Part shown: piece after piece, positions 11,535 through 22,767 of the stretch
Layout of the letters: every line of letters begins with the position of its first letter
Numbering within the stretch: position 1 is the first letter of the stretch
Source of the DNA: Amphiduros pacificus
Taxonomy: Eukaryota > Annelida > Polychaeta > Phyllodocida > Hesionidae
Assembly: GCA_949316495.1 (NCBI GenBank)
Contig: OX439012.1
Coordinates: 34,917,672-34,981,671, forward strand
Direction: 5' to 3'
DNA: 64,000 nt
Position numbers and translations under genes: made by a program
Notes under the pieces: generated by a model
Told to the model about the DNA's origin: nothing
Databases searched by the model: none
What the model saw: only the letters and a program-made list of their open reading frames with translations

Positions 11535-14500
11535 CTGGTGGGAAAATAAAATAACTAAAATAATTTCCTCAAATGATATTCAAGTATAAGCTATATAGGT
11601 ATATTGCCATAGTCCTTGGTGTTAGGGTTCTCTTTTATTTAGAAGAGGAGGTTCTCACTATGCTTGGCATTAAGGCTTTGGTACATACCATTTATAAAAC
11701 ACACAACATGGTACCATATACCTATCATCCAATTTTCACCCTGGGCATTTGAAGAAGGTGGTAATCGTCATTATTTTGTTAACAGAGGTTGAACCATTGA
11801 ACCATTATGGTATCATAGGTCCTAATCATTGACACCATTATGGTATCATAGGTCCTAATCATTGACACCATTATGGTATCATAGGTCCTAACCATTGGCA
11901 CCATTTTGGTATCATAGGTCCTAACCATTGACACCATTTTGGTATCATAGGTCCTAACCATTGACACCAATTTGGTATCATAGGTCCTAATCATTGACAC
12001 CATTATGGTATCATATGTCCTAACCATTGAACCATTATGGTATCATAGGTCCTAACCATTGACACTATTTTGGTATCATAGGTCCTAACCATTGACACCA
12101 TTTTGGTATCATAGGTCCTAACCATTTACACTATTTTGGTATCATAGGTCCTAACCATTGACACCAATTTGGTATCATAGGTCCTAGCCATTGACACCAT
12201 TTTGGTATCATAGGTACTAATCATTGACACCATTATGGTATCATAGGTCCTAACCATTGACACCATTTTGGTATCATAGGTACTAATCATTGACACCATT
12301 TTGGTATCATAGGTACTAATCATTGACACCATTATGGTATCATAGCACCATGTTTGGATCCGAGGTACTTACCATTGCACCATGTTTGTATCACATGTAC
12401 TTACAAGTGAATCATTTAGATATCAGAAGTACTTACCATTGAGTCATTCAGATATCAGAAGTACTTACCATTGAATCATTCAGATATCAGAAGTACTTAC
12501 CAGTGAATCATTTAGATATCAGAACTACTTACCAGTGAATCATTTAGATATCAGAAGTACTTACCATTGAGTCATTCAGATATTTTGGTACCACTCCCAT
12601 GGGTATGTACTCACCATTGACGCCATTTTGGTACAACTCCCATGGGTATGTACTCAACGTTGACTCCATTTTGGTACCACTCACAGAGGTATGTACTCAC
12701 CATTGACGCCATTTTGGTACAACTCCCATGGGTATGTACTCAACGTTGACTCCATTTTGGTACCACTCACAGAGGTATGTACTCACCATTGACTCCATTT
12801 TGGTACCACTCCCATGGGTATGTACTCACCATTGACGCCATTTTGGTACCATTCACAGAGGTATGTACTCACCACTGACTCCATTTTGGTACAACTCCCA
12901 GAGGTATGTACTCACCATTGACGCCATTTTGGTACCACTCCCATGGGTTGTACTCACCATTGACTCCATTCTGGTACCACTCCCAGAGGTATGTACTCAC
13001 CATTGACACCATTTTGGTACCACTCCTATGGGTATGTATTCACCATTGACACCATTTTGGTACCACTCCCATGGGTATGTATTCACCATTGACACCATTT
13101 TGGTACCATTCACAGAGGTATGTACTCACCACTGACTCCATTTTGGTACCACTCCCAGAGGTATGTACTCACCATTGACTCCATTTTGGTACCACTCCCA
13201 GAGGTATGTACTCACCATTGACACCATTTTGGTACACTCCTATGGGTATGTACTCACCATTGACACCATTTTGGTACCACTCCTATGGGTATGTACTCAC
13301 CATTGACGCCATTCTGGTACCACTCCTATGGGTATGTATTCACCATTGACACCATTTTGGTACCACTCCTATGGGTATGTACTCACCATTGACGCCATTC
13401 TGGTACCACTCCCATTGGTATGTACTCACCATTGACGCCATTTTGGTACCACTCCCATGGGTATGTACTCACCATTGACGCCATTTTGGTACCACTCCCA
13501 TGGGTACCCCCACTCCACCCAGGACATGAGATGGTCATCAGAGAGGTCCAGATAGGTCTCACAGTCCACGTTCACCTCGTCCTGCCATGTTCTACACAGG
13601 CCGAACTCGGTCAGGATCGCGGTGCCTCCTGGAAAAACACACAAGTCTTTTCTTTTCAAATGCAATTTGAATTCATTAGGTATTTGAATAGAGCATTGGT
13701 TATGTTGAATGCTTGGTAAAAAATAAGATGATATACTGTTCAATTCTTTTCCCTTCTGATCTCTGTTGTTGAGTAGGTTTAAACAAACACTCGACAAGAT
13801 CAGCGGATACTTTACCACTGAGCTAAGATAATGTGCACACTGACGACCAGAGGCAAACTAGGCTCACTAGATTCCGTAGCCATCTCTTGTGCTTCATTCT
13901 GCTTTGCCCAAGAGATGCCCACACATCCCATTCAGAACCTCAGGAAAAGTTTGTGATGACATTTCCTCATCAAAGTATACAATCTGTGAAATCAGCATTA
14001 TCAAATATTGCCATAAACCATTAATATTGTTATATTGTAAACAAGCCTCATTATGATGTAAATGAGATTCAGCCATATTGGAGAATGGTGTCAAAACTGT
14101 TATGGAACTTTTCATCCCAGAAATTCACACCCATCTCATCACCTTAAGTAGGTCCTTTGTTATTTATTAAAATGGCATATTATCACAAAATACTTCAACT
14201 TCAATTGGATAATTTTTTGTACTTGTATAAGTTATGATGAAAATGGACTGAAGGAACATTTCCCTTTTCCTAGGTTTAGGAATTGGCAAAAAGGGTGTCC
14301 CTTGAGTGCCCCACAATACTGGAGCAAAAGGATAAAGCAATGGTGTCTATAGGTCACCACATCGCCCTCTGGTGGAATGTGGATAATTTGCACAGAATTT
14401 GATGGCGTGAATATTCGAGAGCAATGATAATAGTATCCAACGTGACGTCAATGGGTCCTTTATGCAAATGAGATTTACAACTATAAACAATATGTAAAAA

Positions 14501-14998
14501 CCATGACGATTTTATCATAGGCATTTTTGTAGCTTCATCTCTTTCTGACCAGGTTCAAAACAAATCACGTGATGAAGGCAAAACCACGTGATGAAGGCAA
14601 AACCACGTGATGAAGGCAAATATGCAATAATCTAGAGTTTGGTAGATCATTCAGTTATTACAAAATACATTCCCTCAAAGTGACGTATTATTTACTTCTA
14701 TGAACTACTGATCAGTTATTGAGTGCAACCATTCAAAGGCAAAGGGAATCAAGGGAATCAAGGGGATCAAGGGAATCAAGGGAATATAGGGAATCAAGGG
14801 AATCAAGGGAATCAAGGGAATATAGGGAAACAAAATCTATACTCAGGGTGGACTTCTTCCCAAGGTCAGATTGTATGACAACTCAAATAATATCCTTGCC
14901 TTTCGCATGAGACAAAAAAATTCTCACCCATTTTTGTATTATTTTATGAGCTTCTTTCTGAGCAAAGAAATGTAAATTACAGAAATAAACTAATGAAA

Positions 14999-15047
<49 letters not shown>

Positions 15048-18000
15048 TGTGTATATATTTTTATACAAACCAGTTAACTTCCAATTCTTTTCTGCGGAAT
15101 TAATCATGAGAGGTAGAAGTTGATTGTCGCAAAATTCCTTAGCAACGAGCCTATCTTCATCCGGGGCTCCAGGATCAATGAACTCCAGAGCCCAGCAATA
15201 CATGTGGAATGAGTAAGAACTCACCTTGAAAATAAAGCAAATCAAGTTCAAATGGACTTATTAATAACTTATACAATATTGTTCTGTGCTGTGCCTTCAA
15301 AGGTCAAGACAACAGTTGAGTAGTCCTTTATCACATTAACCTTTAGACCTCGAGGATTTGAAAAAAAATCGGAAAAAATCAAAAAAGTTAAATTATATTA
15401 TCTTTGTAAGCGTATTGTACTCACGTTTCGATACTGTTCTCCTCCAGGGACTCGGTCGAAGCCAGAACCCAAGAAGTCTCCCTGCCCGGCTTGGCCATAG
15501 AAAGTAGGCTCATAGAACATGATGCCATTAGGATCCACCTCCCGTATCTTCTCATTGACGGCATCATAGGCCGGTAGATGGTTGGTACGGCCTGCTATTC
15601 CCGGCAAGGCTAAGCTAGGATCAGTGAAATAATCGCCAATCCACGGCTCATTGATGAGGTTGTACCCCAGCACGGAGGGATAGTCTTTATAATGGCGGGC
15701 CATCTCCGCCCAGAAGTCTCCCCATCTGTCTATAGCTCCATTGTAGTTATCCCAGAAGTCCTGCATCCCAGCGCTGACCTCCTGCGTCAGGTAGTTCTGT
15801 TCCCAGAAGCTGACCTCCTGTAAGGGCCAAGGCCAGGGGTGGTTAGGGGCGGGGAAGGTGTCCTCTAGCCACCCTGGGATACCGTCATAGAGGGCATTAA
15901 GGCAGTCCTGGTGCATGTCCAGCATCACATACACCCCTCTTGCCTCCAGATTCTGGATGATCTGATGAAGGACATCAAAGTAGGTGGCGTTATACTGACC
16001 TTCTAAAGGTTCAGCCCCTGACCACATGCTCCCCAGGCGGACCACATTCATGCCCCAGTCTGCGAGGTCATCCAGCATAGATATCCCATTCTCATGGTCC
16101 TCTAGCAACCACTCAGGATACCATGGAAACTCCTTGATGACGGCATTGACCCCGTGAAAGAATCTCACACGCCCAAGGTCATCTAAAAACCAACCGTCTG
16201 TGGGATGGGACTGAAAAAATAACCGAATCATATAAACTCATTTATTTTGGCATTTGAAAATATGTTTATCATTGCACACGTGTGTTTCCATAATATTTTT
16301 GGTAAAACATTTCTGTGAAGACAGTTCAGAATTATTTGTTTTATAACCTAATTCTATTTTATCCAGTTACGTCCACCATGAGTAATTTGATGCATCAGCG
16401 AGAATGAGTGACATAGCGCATGTAACGGGTTTATAGCAGTGGGAGGAGCGGACGTCCAGAAAGCACCCTGCAGAGCACTTTCACTGACATGTAATATTGG
16501 CTGTGTTTGACTTCCATTCTCCAAATCAACCACACAGAATGCCATTTTTTCAATAATTATCCAAAAAAAATAGTATTTAAAGGAAATGGGCATGAAATTA
16601 TCCAAATAGTAAAAAGGGTTATAGAACATTTTAATGATTGGCCACTTTTAGTGATGTGTTTCATAGACATATTCATAAAAGGATTTCACTAACTTCCTCA
16701 TATTGTTGAAAAAAATTAAATACATGAAATTTTTTAGAAATACATCAGCTACTAAATGTTATAACCCAATTGACTCTACATTCAATATATTTTTTATTAT
16801 ATTTTTTTCAATAATTTCTATTCATACTAATTTTCTCATATTTTTCAGGGAATATTTCTTCTTTTTTAGGTATTATTATGATAAGAGCAACTTATTGCTG
16901 ATTATTTTCTGAAATGAGACTAATATTTAATTTATCTAATACCTCAAAAATAAATGTGAGCTCAAATTAGTCCGTCAATTTGTCACTTTTGTAACCCTAC
17001 CGATTTAAGCTATTTTTAATCATTTTAGCTTCATAATAAATCTTGAAATTCACGGACTTTTTTTCAATTTCTATTTAGTATTAATGTGTTTTTCTCTGCA
17101 GTATTCTCTATATTTTCATAAACTAACCCCCAATAAGCTGGCATTTTTATATTATTTAAAAAAAACTTAGTATTATAGTATTTTCCTCTGTTTTCCATTA
17201 TAGATTGACCACAAAACTATAAATTGCTCTCAAATTGTTAATTATAAACAGATTTTGATGAATAAGGACTCTACAAGCTCGTATTTGAAAGATGAAGATG
17301 ATAGGATAATAAAACATGTAGATAATTTCGTGGAAATAGGCTTTCTATTTTCAAGGTCATTGAAAGGTCACTTCAAGGTCACTGGCAATATTTGATCAAA
17401 ATAGCCTAAGAAGGTTGACATTCGATCACATATCATTTGTAGATGTATATTGAGTAGTAAAAAAGTTATATCCCTATGTCTGCCATTTCTAGTGATGTTA
17501 ACATGTGGCCAAGTCTTCTGACTTAACTATGAAATAAATGACACTCGGTCAAAACGTCTTTCCTATCAGCCTACGTCCACGATGCGAAAGCCATTCATAT
17601 GGGTGGATATGATAATTCTCACTGCTTGAGTGGGCCATGCTGCCACCAGGCTTGGCTTATAGAAGTAACAAATGTTGATTAACTTGTCATTTAAATGCAA
17701 TCTGAATATTACTCCTATCCGAGAGTGAAACGCGGTGTTCAGCTGGTCCTTACCAACTGCTTGACACTACCTTTTACTCTTTGGCATGGCTGTTACCTAA
17801 AGATGCAGCACTTTCAATTTCCAATGTAGTAAAGTCCGGGGGAAGTGTACTTCAGTCAGTCTCAGTCCTTGGTACATAGCTGTAGTCATAAGTGTCACAG
17901 CTTACTCTCATTTATGTATAGCGTTTTCTGGTAGCTTCAAGGCTATTTCGCCATTTGTTCACCAACACCAGCCTCTCACCAGTCTTTTTCTCGTTTTAAA

Positions 18001-18299
18001 GATTCCCATATTCATAAGTTTCTTCTTTATTTTGTACGCTCAATTTTTTTGCCAATATATTAATGCTTTCCCTTCACAGAATACAGAATGGTCGACATCA
18101 ACTCAGCTTTCATACCAACAAACCTTTCAATATTGTATAAAACACCAGAGACACCTGGTGGAACACAAATGTAAAATGTCAAGCAGTAAGAATTGGATTG
18201 ACTTACATGGATTCGTTGAAGCTGAGCAGCTGAGGTTCTAATCCAGCAACCAACCAGAAAAGTACACACGATAACTAGAAGATATCCAGCAGACCGCAT
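11227..18299 (-). CDS. endoglycoceramidase-like GH5 glycosidase, gene A (five exons, complete)
   Basis: Predicted secreted glycoside hydrolase family 5 enzyme of the endoglycoceramidase type, which cleaves the bond between oligosaccharide and ceramide in glycosphingolipids. The model joins exons 18207-18299, 15425-16210, 15071-15224, 13473-13628 and 11227-11534 into 498 residues, a usual length for the family. Intron phases (0, 0, 1, 1) are all consistent. Residues 1-25 form a signal peptide. LINEPW supplies the acid/base Glu near 219 and ILTEFG the nucleophile Glu near 352. DMHQD and WVEWGYP are further family motifs. A C-terminal beta domain follows. Gene B upstream on the same strand is a tandem paralog. 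Odd features are minisatellites built from the exon 4 donor and the exon 1 start. The specific substrate is inferred from family similarity only. Confidence 0.88.
11790..12352 (-). repeat. 33 bp minisatellite in intron 4 of gene A, about 17 copies
   Basis: On the minus strand the unit contains ACCAAAATGGTGTCAATGGT followed by TAGGACCTATGAT. The ACCAAAATGG..TCAATGGT core is the end of gene A exon 4 plus the first bases of its donor, with GTGAGT decayed to GTTAGG. It therefore looks like a diverged relative of the 43 bp array next to the exon. Confidence 0.88.
12353..12585 (-). repeat. 32 bp minisatellite in intron 4 of gene A, about 7 copies
   Basis: On the minus strand units read CAATGGTAAGTACTTCTGAT then ATCTGAATGATT. 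The CAATG|GTAAGTAC piece again resembles an exon 4 end with a strong 5' splice site. This block links the 33 bp and 43 bp arrays. Confidence 0.85.
12586..13472 (-). repeat. 43 bp splice-donor minisatellite, about 21 units, intron 4 of gene A
   Basis: The minus-strand unit is TACCAAAATGGCGTCAATGG then TGAGTACATACCCATGGGAGTGG. It repeats the last codons of exon 4 (WYQNGVN plus one base of Gly) and the 5' splice site GTGAGT. About 19 units keep the GT (three as GTGAAT); two read TTGAGT. The unit is not a multiple of three and phase 2 meets TGA, so only the exon-proximal donor keeps the frame to exon 5. Subtypes with CCCATGGG or CTCAGAGG-like spacers alternate. Confidence 0.93.
13473..13628 (-). 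CDS. gene A exon 4 (nucleophile Glu)
   Basis: The acceptor GTTTTTCCAG lies just before 13628. The exon reads GTAILTEFGLCRTWQD and then WVEWGYPWEWYQNGVN, aligned with AAILTEFGICRTWQD and WVEWGYPNEWY of gene B. TEFG carries the catalytic nucleophile. The donor CAATG|GTGAGT at 13467-13472 is the first of a tandem series. Confidence 0.9.
13629..15070 (-). other. gene A intron 3
   Basis: It holds three copies of a 19 bp unit around ACCACGTGATGAAGGCAAA (about 14567-14616), a GGGAATCAA tandem stretch (14737-14828) and a TA run (15001-15046). Nothing else is recognised. Confidence 0.6.
15001..15046. repeat. (TA)n microsatellite in intron 3 of gene A
   Basis: A pure TA run ending about 25 bases from the exon 3 donor. 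Confidence 0.95.
15071..15224 (-). CDS. gene A exon 3
   Basis: The acceptor TATTTTCAAG precedes VSSYSFHMYCWALEF, matching VSAYSFHMYCWAYEF in gene B. The exon ends KNWKLT plus one base of Gly at a GTTTGT donor, weaker than consensus but phase 1, as required by exon 4. Confidence 0.87.
15425..16210 (-). CDS. gene A exon 2 (barrel core, acid/base Glu)
   Basis: The acceptor GTTATTTTTTCAG precedes SHPTDGWFLDD. The 262 codons contain HGVNAV, VVRLGSMWSGAEP, YVMLDMHQD, GIPGWLE, LGYNLINEPWIGD and MFYEPTFYGQ, in the order of the family. The exon ends at RN with donor GTGAGT (phase 0). Confidence 0.93.
16211..18206 (-). other. gene A intron 1
   Basis: An AT-rich intron of about 2 kb with no recognised exon. 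AAGGTCA words occur at 17353-17385. A GATGAATAAGGACTCTACAAG-like phrase near 17257 resembles the direct repeat at 21.2 kb, so dispersed repeat debris is present. Confidence 0.6.
18207..18299 (-). CDS. gene A exon 1 (signal peptide)
   Basis: Starts at the ATG complement at 18297-18299 and ends at the strong donor CAT|GTAAGT (phase 0). The 31 codons begin MRSAGYLLVIVCTFLVG and end SAAQLQRIH: a short basic start, a hydrophobic core and an Ala-rich cleavage region. The same first eleven codons recur in each 93 bp repeat upstream, but only this copy continues into the full signal peptide. Confidence 0.85.
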
Positions 18300-18715
18300 C
18301 GTGACCTCTCTGAAAATGAGACAACTGAAAACAATACATCCTAAATCCTAAATTATAAACACAATAACTAGAAGATATCCAGCAGACCGCATCGTGACCT
18401 CTCTGAAAACGAGACAGCTGTAAACAATACATCCTGAATCCTAAATTATAAACACAATAACTAGAAGATATCCAGCAGACCGCATCGTGACCTCTCTGAA
18501 AACGAGACAACTGTAAACAATACATCATAAATCCTAAATTATAAACACGATAACCAAAAGATATCCAGCAGACCGCATCGTGACCTCTCTGAAAACGAGA
18601 CAACTGTAAACAATACATCATAAATCCTAAATCCTAAACACGATAACTAGAAGATATCCAGCAGACCGCATCGTGACCTCTCTGAAAACGAGACAACTGT
18701 AAACAATATAAATCC
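18300..18715 (-). repeat. 93 bp tandem repeat containing the gene A start codon, about 4.5 copies
   Basis: The word GTGACCTCTCTGAAAA starts at 18301, 18394, 18487, 18580 and 18673, exactly 93 bp apart. On the minus strand each unit reads CTCGTTTTCAG, AGAGGTCACG and then ATGCGGTCTGCTGGATATCT, that is an acceptor-like site, ten bases and the exon 1 start. In the upstream units the frame ends after about 14 codons (MRSAGYLLVIVFII then stop). The 127-codon frame across the array lies in another phase and is an artefact. Confidence 0.92.
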
Positions 18716-19288
18716 TTAAGAGAAAATAGCTGACTTTGGAAAGATCTAACTTGAAATGAAATCAAAAAGGGGGTCAAAATATGATTAGGTTTGGAAAGCA
18801 TACGCACGCTATGTTAAAGAAGGCTATGCCAAGTGTGATCATTAAAGTCAAACTGTATTTAAACCAAGATGGTTGAGAATGCCAGAACTTTACTTAAAGC
18901 ATTCATGAATTGAGGTTTTCCAGCACTTTTTCCTTGCACGATATAAATGTTTATACCCCAAACTTTGCAATCAAATGTTATTGTCATCATATTTCCCCAA
19001 CATCAATTTCTGCATCATTTGAAAGTGGACAGATCAGATTTTAGTGTGAAAAATATCTATTATTATACGTCTTTGCACATTCATCATTACAGAGATAAAT
19101 TGCTTCACCCACCTTCGGAATGAATAACTGATGTTGAAGATTGAAGTTTTTGCCCATTAAAACTTTGTTTTTTTTGCTATGGGAATTGTTACACGTGTTG
19201 TGTAATTATCAATGTCTGTATGATAATAGTTTTTATCAAACAAGATGTGTGAGATAATATTAGTGACAGATTGTGTCAAAAATATGTA
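18716..19288. other. upstream flank of gene A, nothing recognised
   Basis: This would contain the promoter and any 5' non-coding exon of gene A. No TATA box or other element can be assigned with confidence. Confidence 0.4.
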
Positions 19289-19506
<218 letters not shown>

Positions 19507-20133
19507 GTGTGTGAGTGTGTATGCTAACATTTGCATTTGCAAGAGCATCCCTCCTACTTGGGATTAGCTGTATTCGAGTATCATGTACTTCTTGTCTCTA
19601 CTTTTACAACTATCAAAAGAGTATCATCATAGGTATGTGATAATAATGCAAAAGTTAGATGTAAATATAACTTCGTTGGCTGCTTTTCGCAATGCGAAGG
19701 GCATTAATACCAAGTGGATGGCATCTATCTGAACTGATAATATCCGTTCAGATATCAACCATTTATTAACCATTCACTAATACGTGATAGACTCAAGGTC
19801 ATAAGGAATCTTCAACCTCTATTCCGCCATCTTGGTTTTTATTTTGAGTGACGTCATTGGATATGGCAGTTATGTGGTTTTATGAATATACAATACAAAG
19901 TTTCGTGAATAAGTTATATGTGCCTTGTAAAAGATTTTGATTTGATAAGATTCGCGCCCATGAAATATTTCTTCTATAAGGAATGTTCAATTTATATTTC
20001 GCTAGGATAATTCGCAATCGTATTCATGACAAAATAAATTGACAAAAACACCAAAATGATATATGAAATCATAAATCCATCTCTTCAAGACCCATGTTTT
20101 GAAGGGAGCGCTATGAACAGATTTATCTGGTAT

Positions 20134-20176
20134 TCAGCGCTATATAAATTTTATTATTATTATTATTATTATTATC
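20134..20176 (+). mobile_element. candidate SINE tail
   Basis: CAGCGCTATATAAATTTTAT followed by a (TTA)n run is the typical 3' end of several invertebrate SINE families. The body could not be delimited. Confidence 0.4.
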
Positions 20177-21167
20177 TATATGTTGTTGCCCCACATTTTG
20201 AGTTGCATTATGTGGTGGATCCCCCAACTTTCAGCCATCTTGGTTTCACATCTTGACTCCAGTTATCACAAATGATTTTCCCGGTAACATCGCGAACTTT
20301 CCCCACCATGCACTATTCAACATTGTCCATCCTCAACACTCTTCTTATTTTCGTGGTTCACCCTCAAGGTCAGGTATATTCGCTTCTTTGTGGATTTCTA
20401 TTTGATCCCAATCTTTTGACGTTTCATATTTTTAAAATATAAAATTCACGCAATTCCATGAAATAACCCATTGGAAGTTTTACTCATAATAGCATATAAA
20501 GACCCGATAACATCTCTCAGAGTGTTGCGAATTTCTAAACAAATGGATCAAATCTTCAAAGGAAAAAAACTGATGACCACAAATGTTATAAATGTAGAAA
20601 TAAATTTCCTCAATTAATAGCTGATATTTTCCCTCAAATTTGCGTTTATTTATTTTGTATTTCATAATATGGGGAAGATGCTTAAATCATTTAATGAATA
20701 TGTGTATAATATCTGTACTACCCATCTCATCTTCATTGTCTCTCATATGCATAATATAAAAATAGGTAAACAGAGCTTCAAACATTGATATCTTGGAGGA
20801 CACAGGTTTAATATTTTATCCATTGTAAGACTCAGGGTAAGGATAATGACTAGCCATAACGCTGGGAACAGCAAACAAAAATTAAAATATAAAAATATAT
20901 GGGCTGACGTCATAATGGATATATATTAAAATATATGGGCTGACGTCATAATGGATGTCATTATGTGTTAAGCCCCTAAGATATTATGAAGCAATTTTCA
21001 ACCTATTCCCAGCTATTTTTGTAATCAGATTTAGTCTGTTGACAAATGCGAAATGTTTGAATTTTTTTGTTTAGTGTTTAAGTTTTTATATGTGCAGTAT
21101 AATGTTATTACAGATATTATTTCCAAATAGCTCAGTATGTAATTTATTCCTCTATGAAGCAGAACAT

Positions 21168-21272
21168 AACATATATATCGTGATGAATAGGGACTCTATG
21201 AGCTCGTGTTTTAAGCAATAACATATATATTGTGATGAATAGAGACTCTATGAGCTCGTGTTTTAAGCAATA
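21168..21272. repeat. 51 bp direct repeat, two copies
   Basis: The phrase GATGAATAGGGACTCTATGA followed by GCTCGTGTTTTAAGCAAT occurs twice in tandem with one or two differences. A diverged copy lies in intron 1 of gene A near 17257. Confidence 0.85.
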
Positions 21273-21411
21273 GACTTACTCTGGGATGAAACTGATTCAT
21301 TTAATATTGTCCACGATTTTGTTTGATAAAAGTATCATAGGAGAGAACTTAGAATGCACGAATTATTCCTTCAATAATGACTTCATCAGACTTTTGTCTT
21401 TTGTTTAGGCT

Positions 21412-21417
21412 TTTATT
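21412..21417 (-). promoter_or_regulatory. candidate poly(A) signal of endoglycoceramidase B
   Basis: AATAAA on the minus strand about 160 bases beyond the gene B stop, on the far side of the 19 bp repeat. Chance occurrence is possible. Confidence 0.35.
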
Positions 21418-21432
21418 AAATTTGTCTTCTTT

Positions 21433-21565
21433 ATAATCAGGCTTGTCCGTTTTAATCGGGCTGGTCCATTTTAATCAGCCTTGTCAATTTTAATCAGGCT
21501 TTTCTGTTTTAATCAGGCCTGTCCGTTTTAATCAGGCTTGTCCGTTTTAATCAGGCTTGTGTTCT
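21433..21565. repeat. 19 bp tandem repeat, about 7 copies, in the gene B 3' flank
   Basis: The unit is GTCCGTTTTAATCAGGCTT. It abuts the minus-strand stop codon of gene B, so it is probably in the 3' untranslated region. Confidence 0.9.
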
Positions 21566-21576
21566 TTTTCATCAGG

Positions 21577-22767
21577 TTAATTATTAGGCAGTACAGAGAG
21601 ATCTATGAGGGTGTTTTCAGAGAGCACATCATTATAGAGATGGACATAGGACCCGACAGTCTCCATTCTGAGGTCAGGTGTAGCCCTTATAGTGAAGCCA
21701 TTGCTGTACTTCTGGGGAGGGATGAAGACTTCGGTCGGTTGGGAGATGTCCACATCGGCCAGGAACTGCATCCGGAACTCCAGAGATGTGTCATTGTATT
21801 GTGTATGAAGCGGAACTCCGGCCACAGCTGGGGCATAGGTTCGAAGATATGCGTTGATTTTGCCCCAAATCGGAGTCCAGGGTTTTTCTGAGGTATTGTA
21901 CCATTCATTGGGGTACCCCCATTCCACCCATCCGATATGTGCCTCTTCTACTATCTCCATGAAGGTCCGGCAAAACACATTGATGTCATCTTGCCAAGTT
22001 CGACAAATGCCAAACTCTGTCAGAATAGCAGCACCACCGGTTTCTGCGATATTTCTCACCGCTGAATTTTTCATCAATGGCAGGAGATTGGTGTTACAGA
22101 ACTCCACAGCATCTTGTTTGTCTTGATCTGAAGCATCGGCCGGCAGGAACTCGTACGCCCAGCAGTACATATGGAAGCTGTAAGCGCTAACGTTCCTGTT
22201 CGCATCTCCGCCCGGAACCTGACCGAGTCCAGAACCAAACACATCTCCAAATCCAGCCTGACCATACATCACCGGCTCATAGAAAATGATCCCGTCTGCG
22301 TCAACTTCCCGGATTTTGGTATTAACTGTTTCGTACACACGCGCGAGGTTTTTGGATCCGGCAACACCAGGAAAGATAAGGGTTGGATCAGTGTAGAAAT
22401 CTCCCACCCATGGTTCATTGATCAAATTATATCCCAACACTGAGCTATGTGGGCTGAACTGCCTCGCCATCTCTGCCCAGAATTCGGCCCACTTATCTAT
22501 AGAACCGTAATAGTTATCATAGAAGTGCCGGAAGCCTTCACTGATTTCCTGTGTGAGATATCTCTGCTCCCAGAAGTAGATGGTCTCAAAGGGCCATGGG
22601 AATGGGTTAGGGGGAGGTGGGTAGGTCTCCTCTAGCCATCCTGGGATACCATCATAGTGGTCATTAAGGACGTCTTGATGCATGTCCAGCATCACATAGA
22701 TACCCCGGTCAGACAGGTCATTTATTATCCCCCGCAACACCTGAATATAACTCTGGTTATATTGTCC
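21577..22767 (-). CDS. gene B last exon
   Basis: The acceptor GTTTTTGTTTCAG precedes GQYNQSYIQVLRG at 22767. One open exon runs to the TAA at 21577-21579 through both catalytic motifs and the C-terminal domain, with no introns where gene A has three. Confidence 0.92.
   Translation of the reverse strand, partial: GQYNQSYIQVLRGIINDLSDRGIYVMLDMHQDVLNDHYDGIPGWLEETYPPPPNPFPWPFETIYFWEQRYLTQEISEGFRHFYDNYYGSIDKWAEFWAEMARQFSPHSSVLGYNLINEPWVGDFYTDPTLIFPGVAGSKNLARVYETVNTKIREVDADGIIFYEPVMYGQAGFGDVFGSGLGQVPGGDANRNVSAYSFHMYCWAYEFLPADASDQDKQDAVEFCNTNLLPLMKNSAVRNIAETGGAAILTEFGICRTWQDDINVFCRTFMEIVEEAHIGWVEWGYPNEWYNTSEKPWTPIWGKINAYLRTYAPAVAGVPLHTQYNDTSLEFRMQFLADVDISQPTEVFIPPQKYSNGFTIRATPDLRMETVGSYVHLYNDVLSENTLIDLSVLPNN

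Larger units (their letters stand above)
19506..21432. other. spacer between endoglycoceramidase genes A and B
   Basis: No gene recognised. It contains a SINE-like tail at 20134-20176, two copies of a 30 bp phrase with the palindrome TGACGTCA (about 20885-20955) and a 51 bp direct repeat at 21168-21272. Confidence 0.5.

Noticed and set aside
12353-13472. CRISPR-like array
   Set aside because: Units are fully repeated without unique spacers, and the genome is clearly eukaryotic.
15398-16231. Reading the gene A exon 2 frame as a stand-alone gene from an upstream methionine
   Set aside because: The methionine lies in the intron; the acceptor TTTTTTCAG and the match to gene B place the exon start at 16210.
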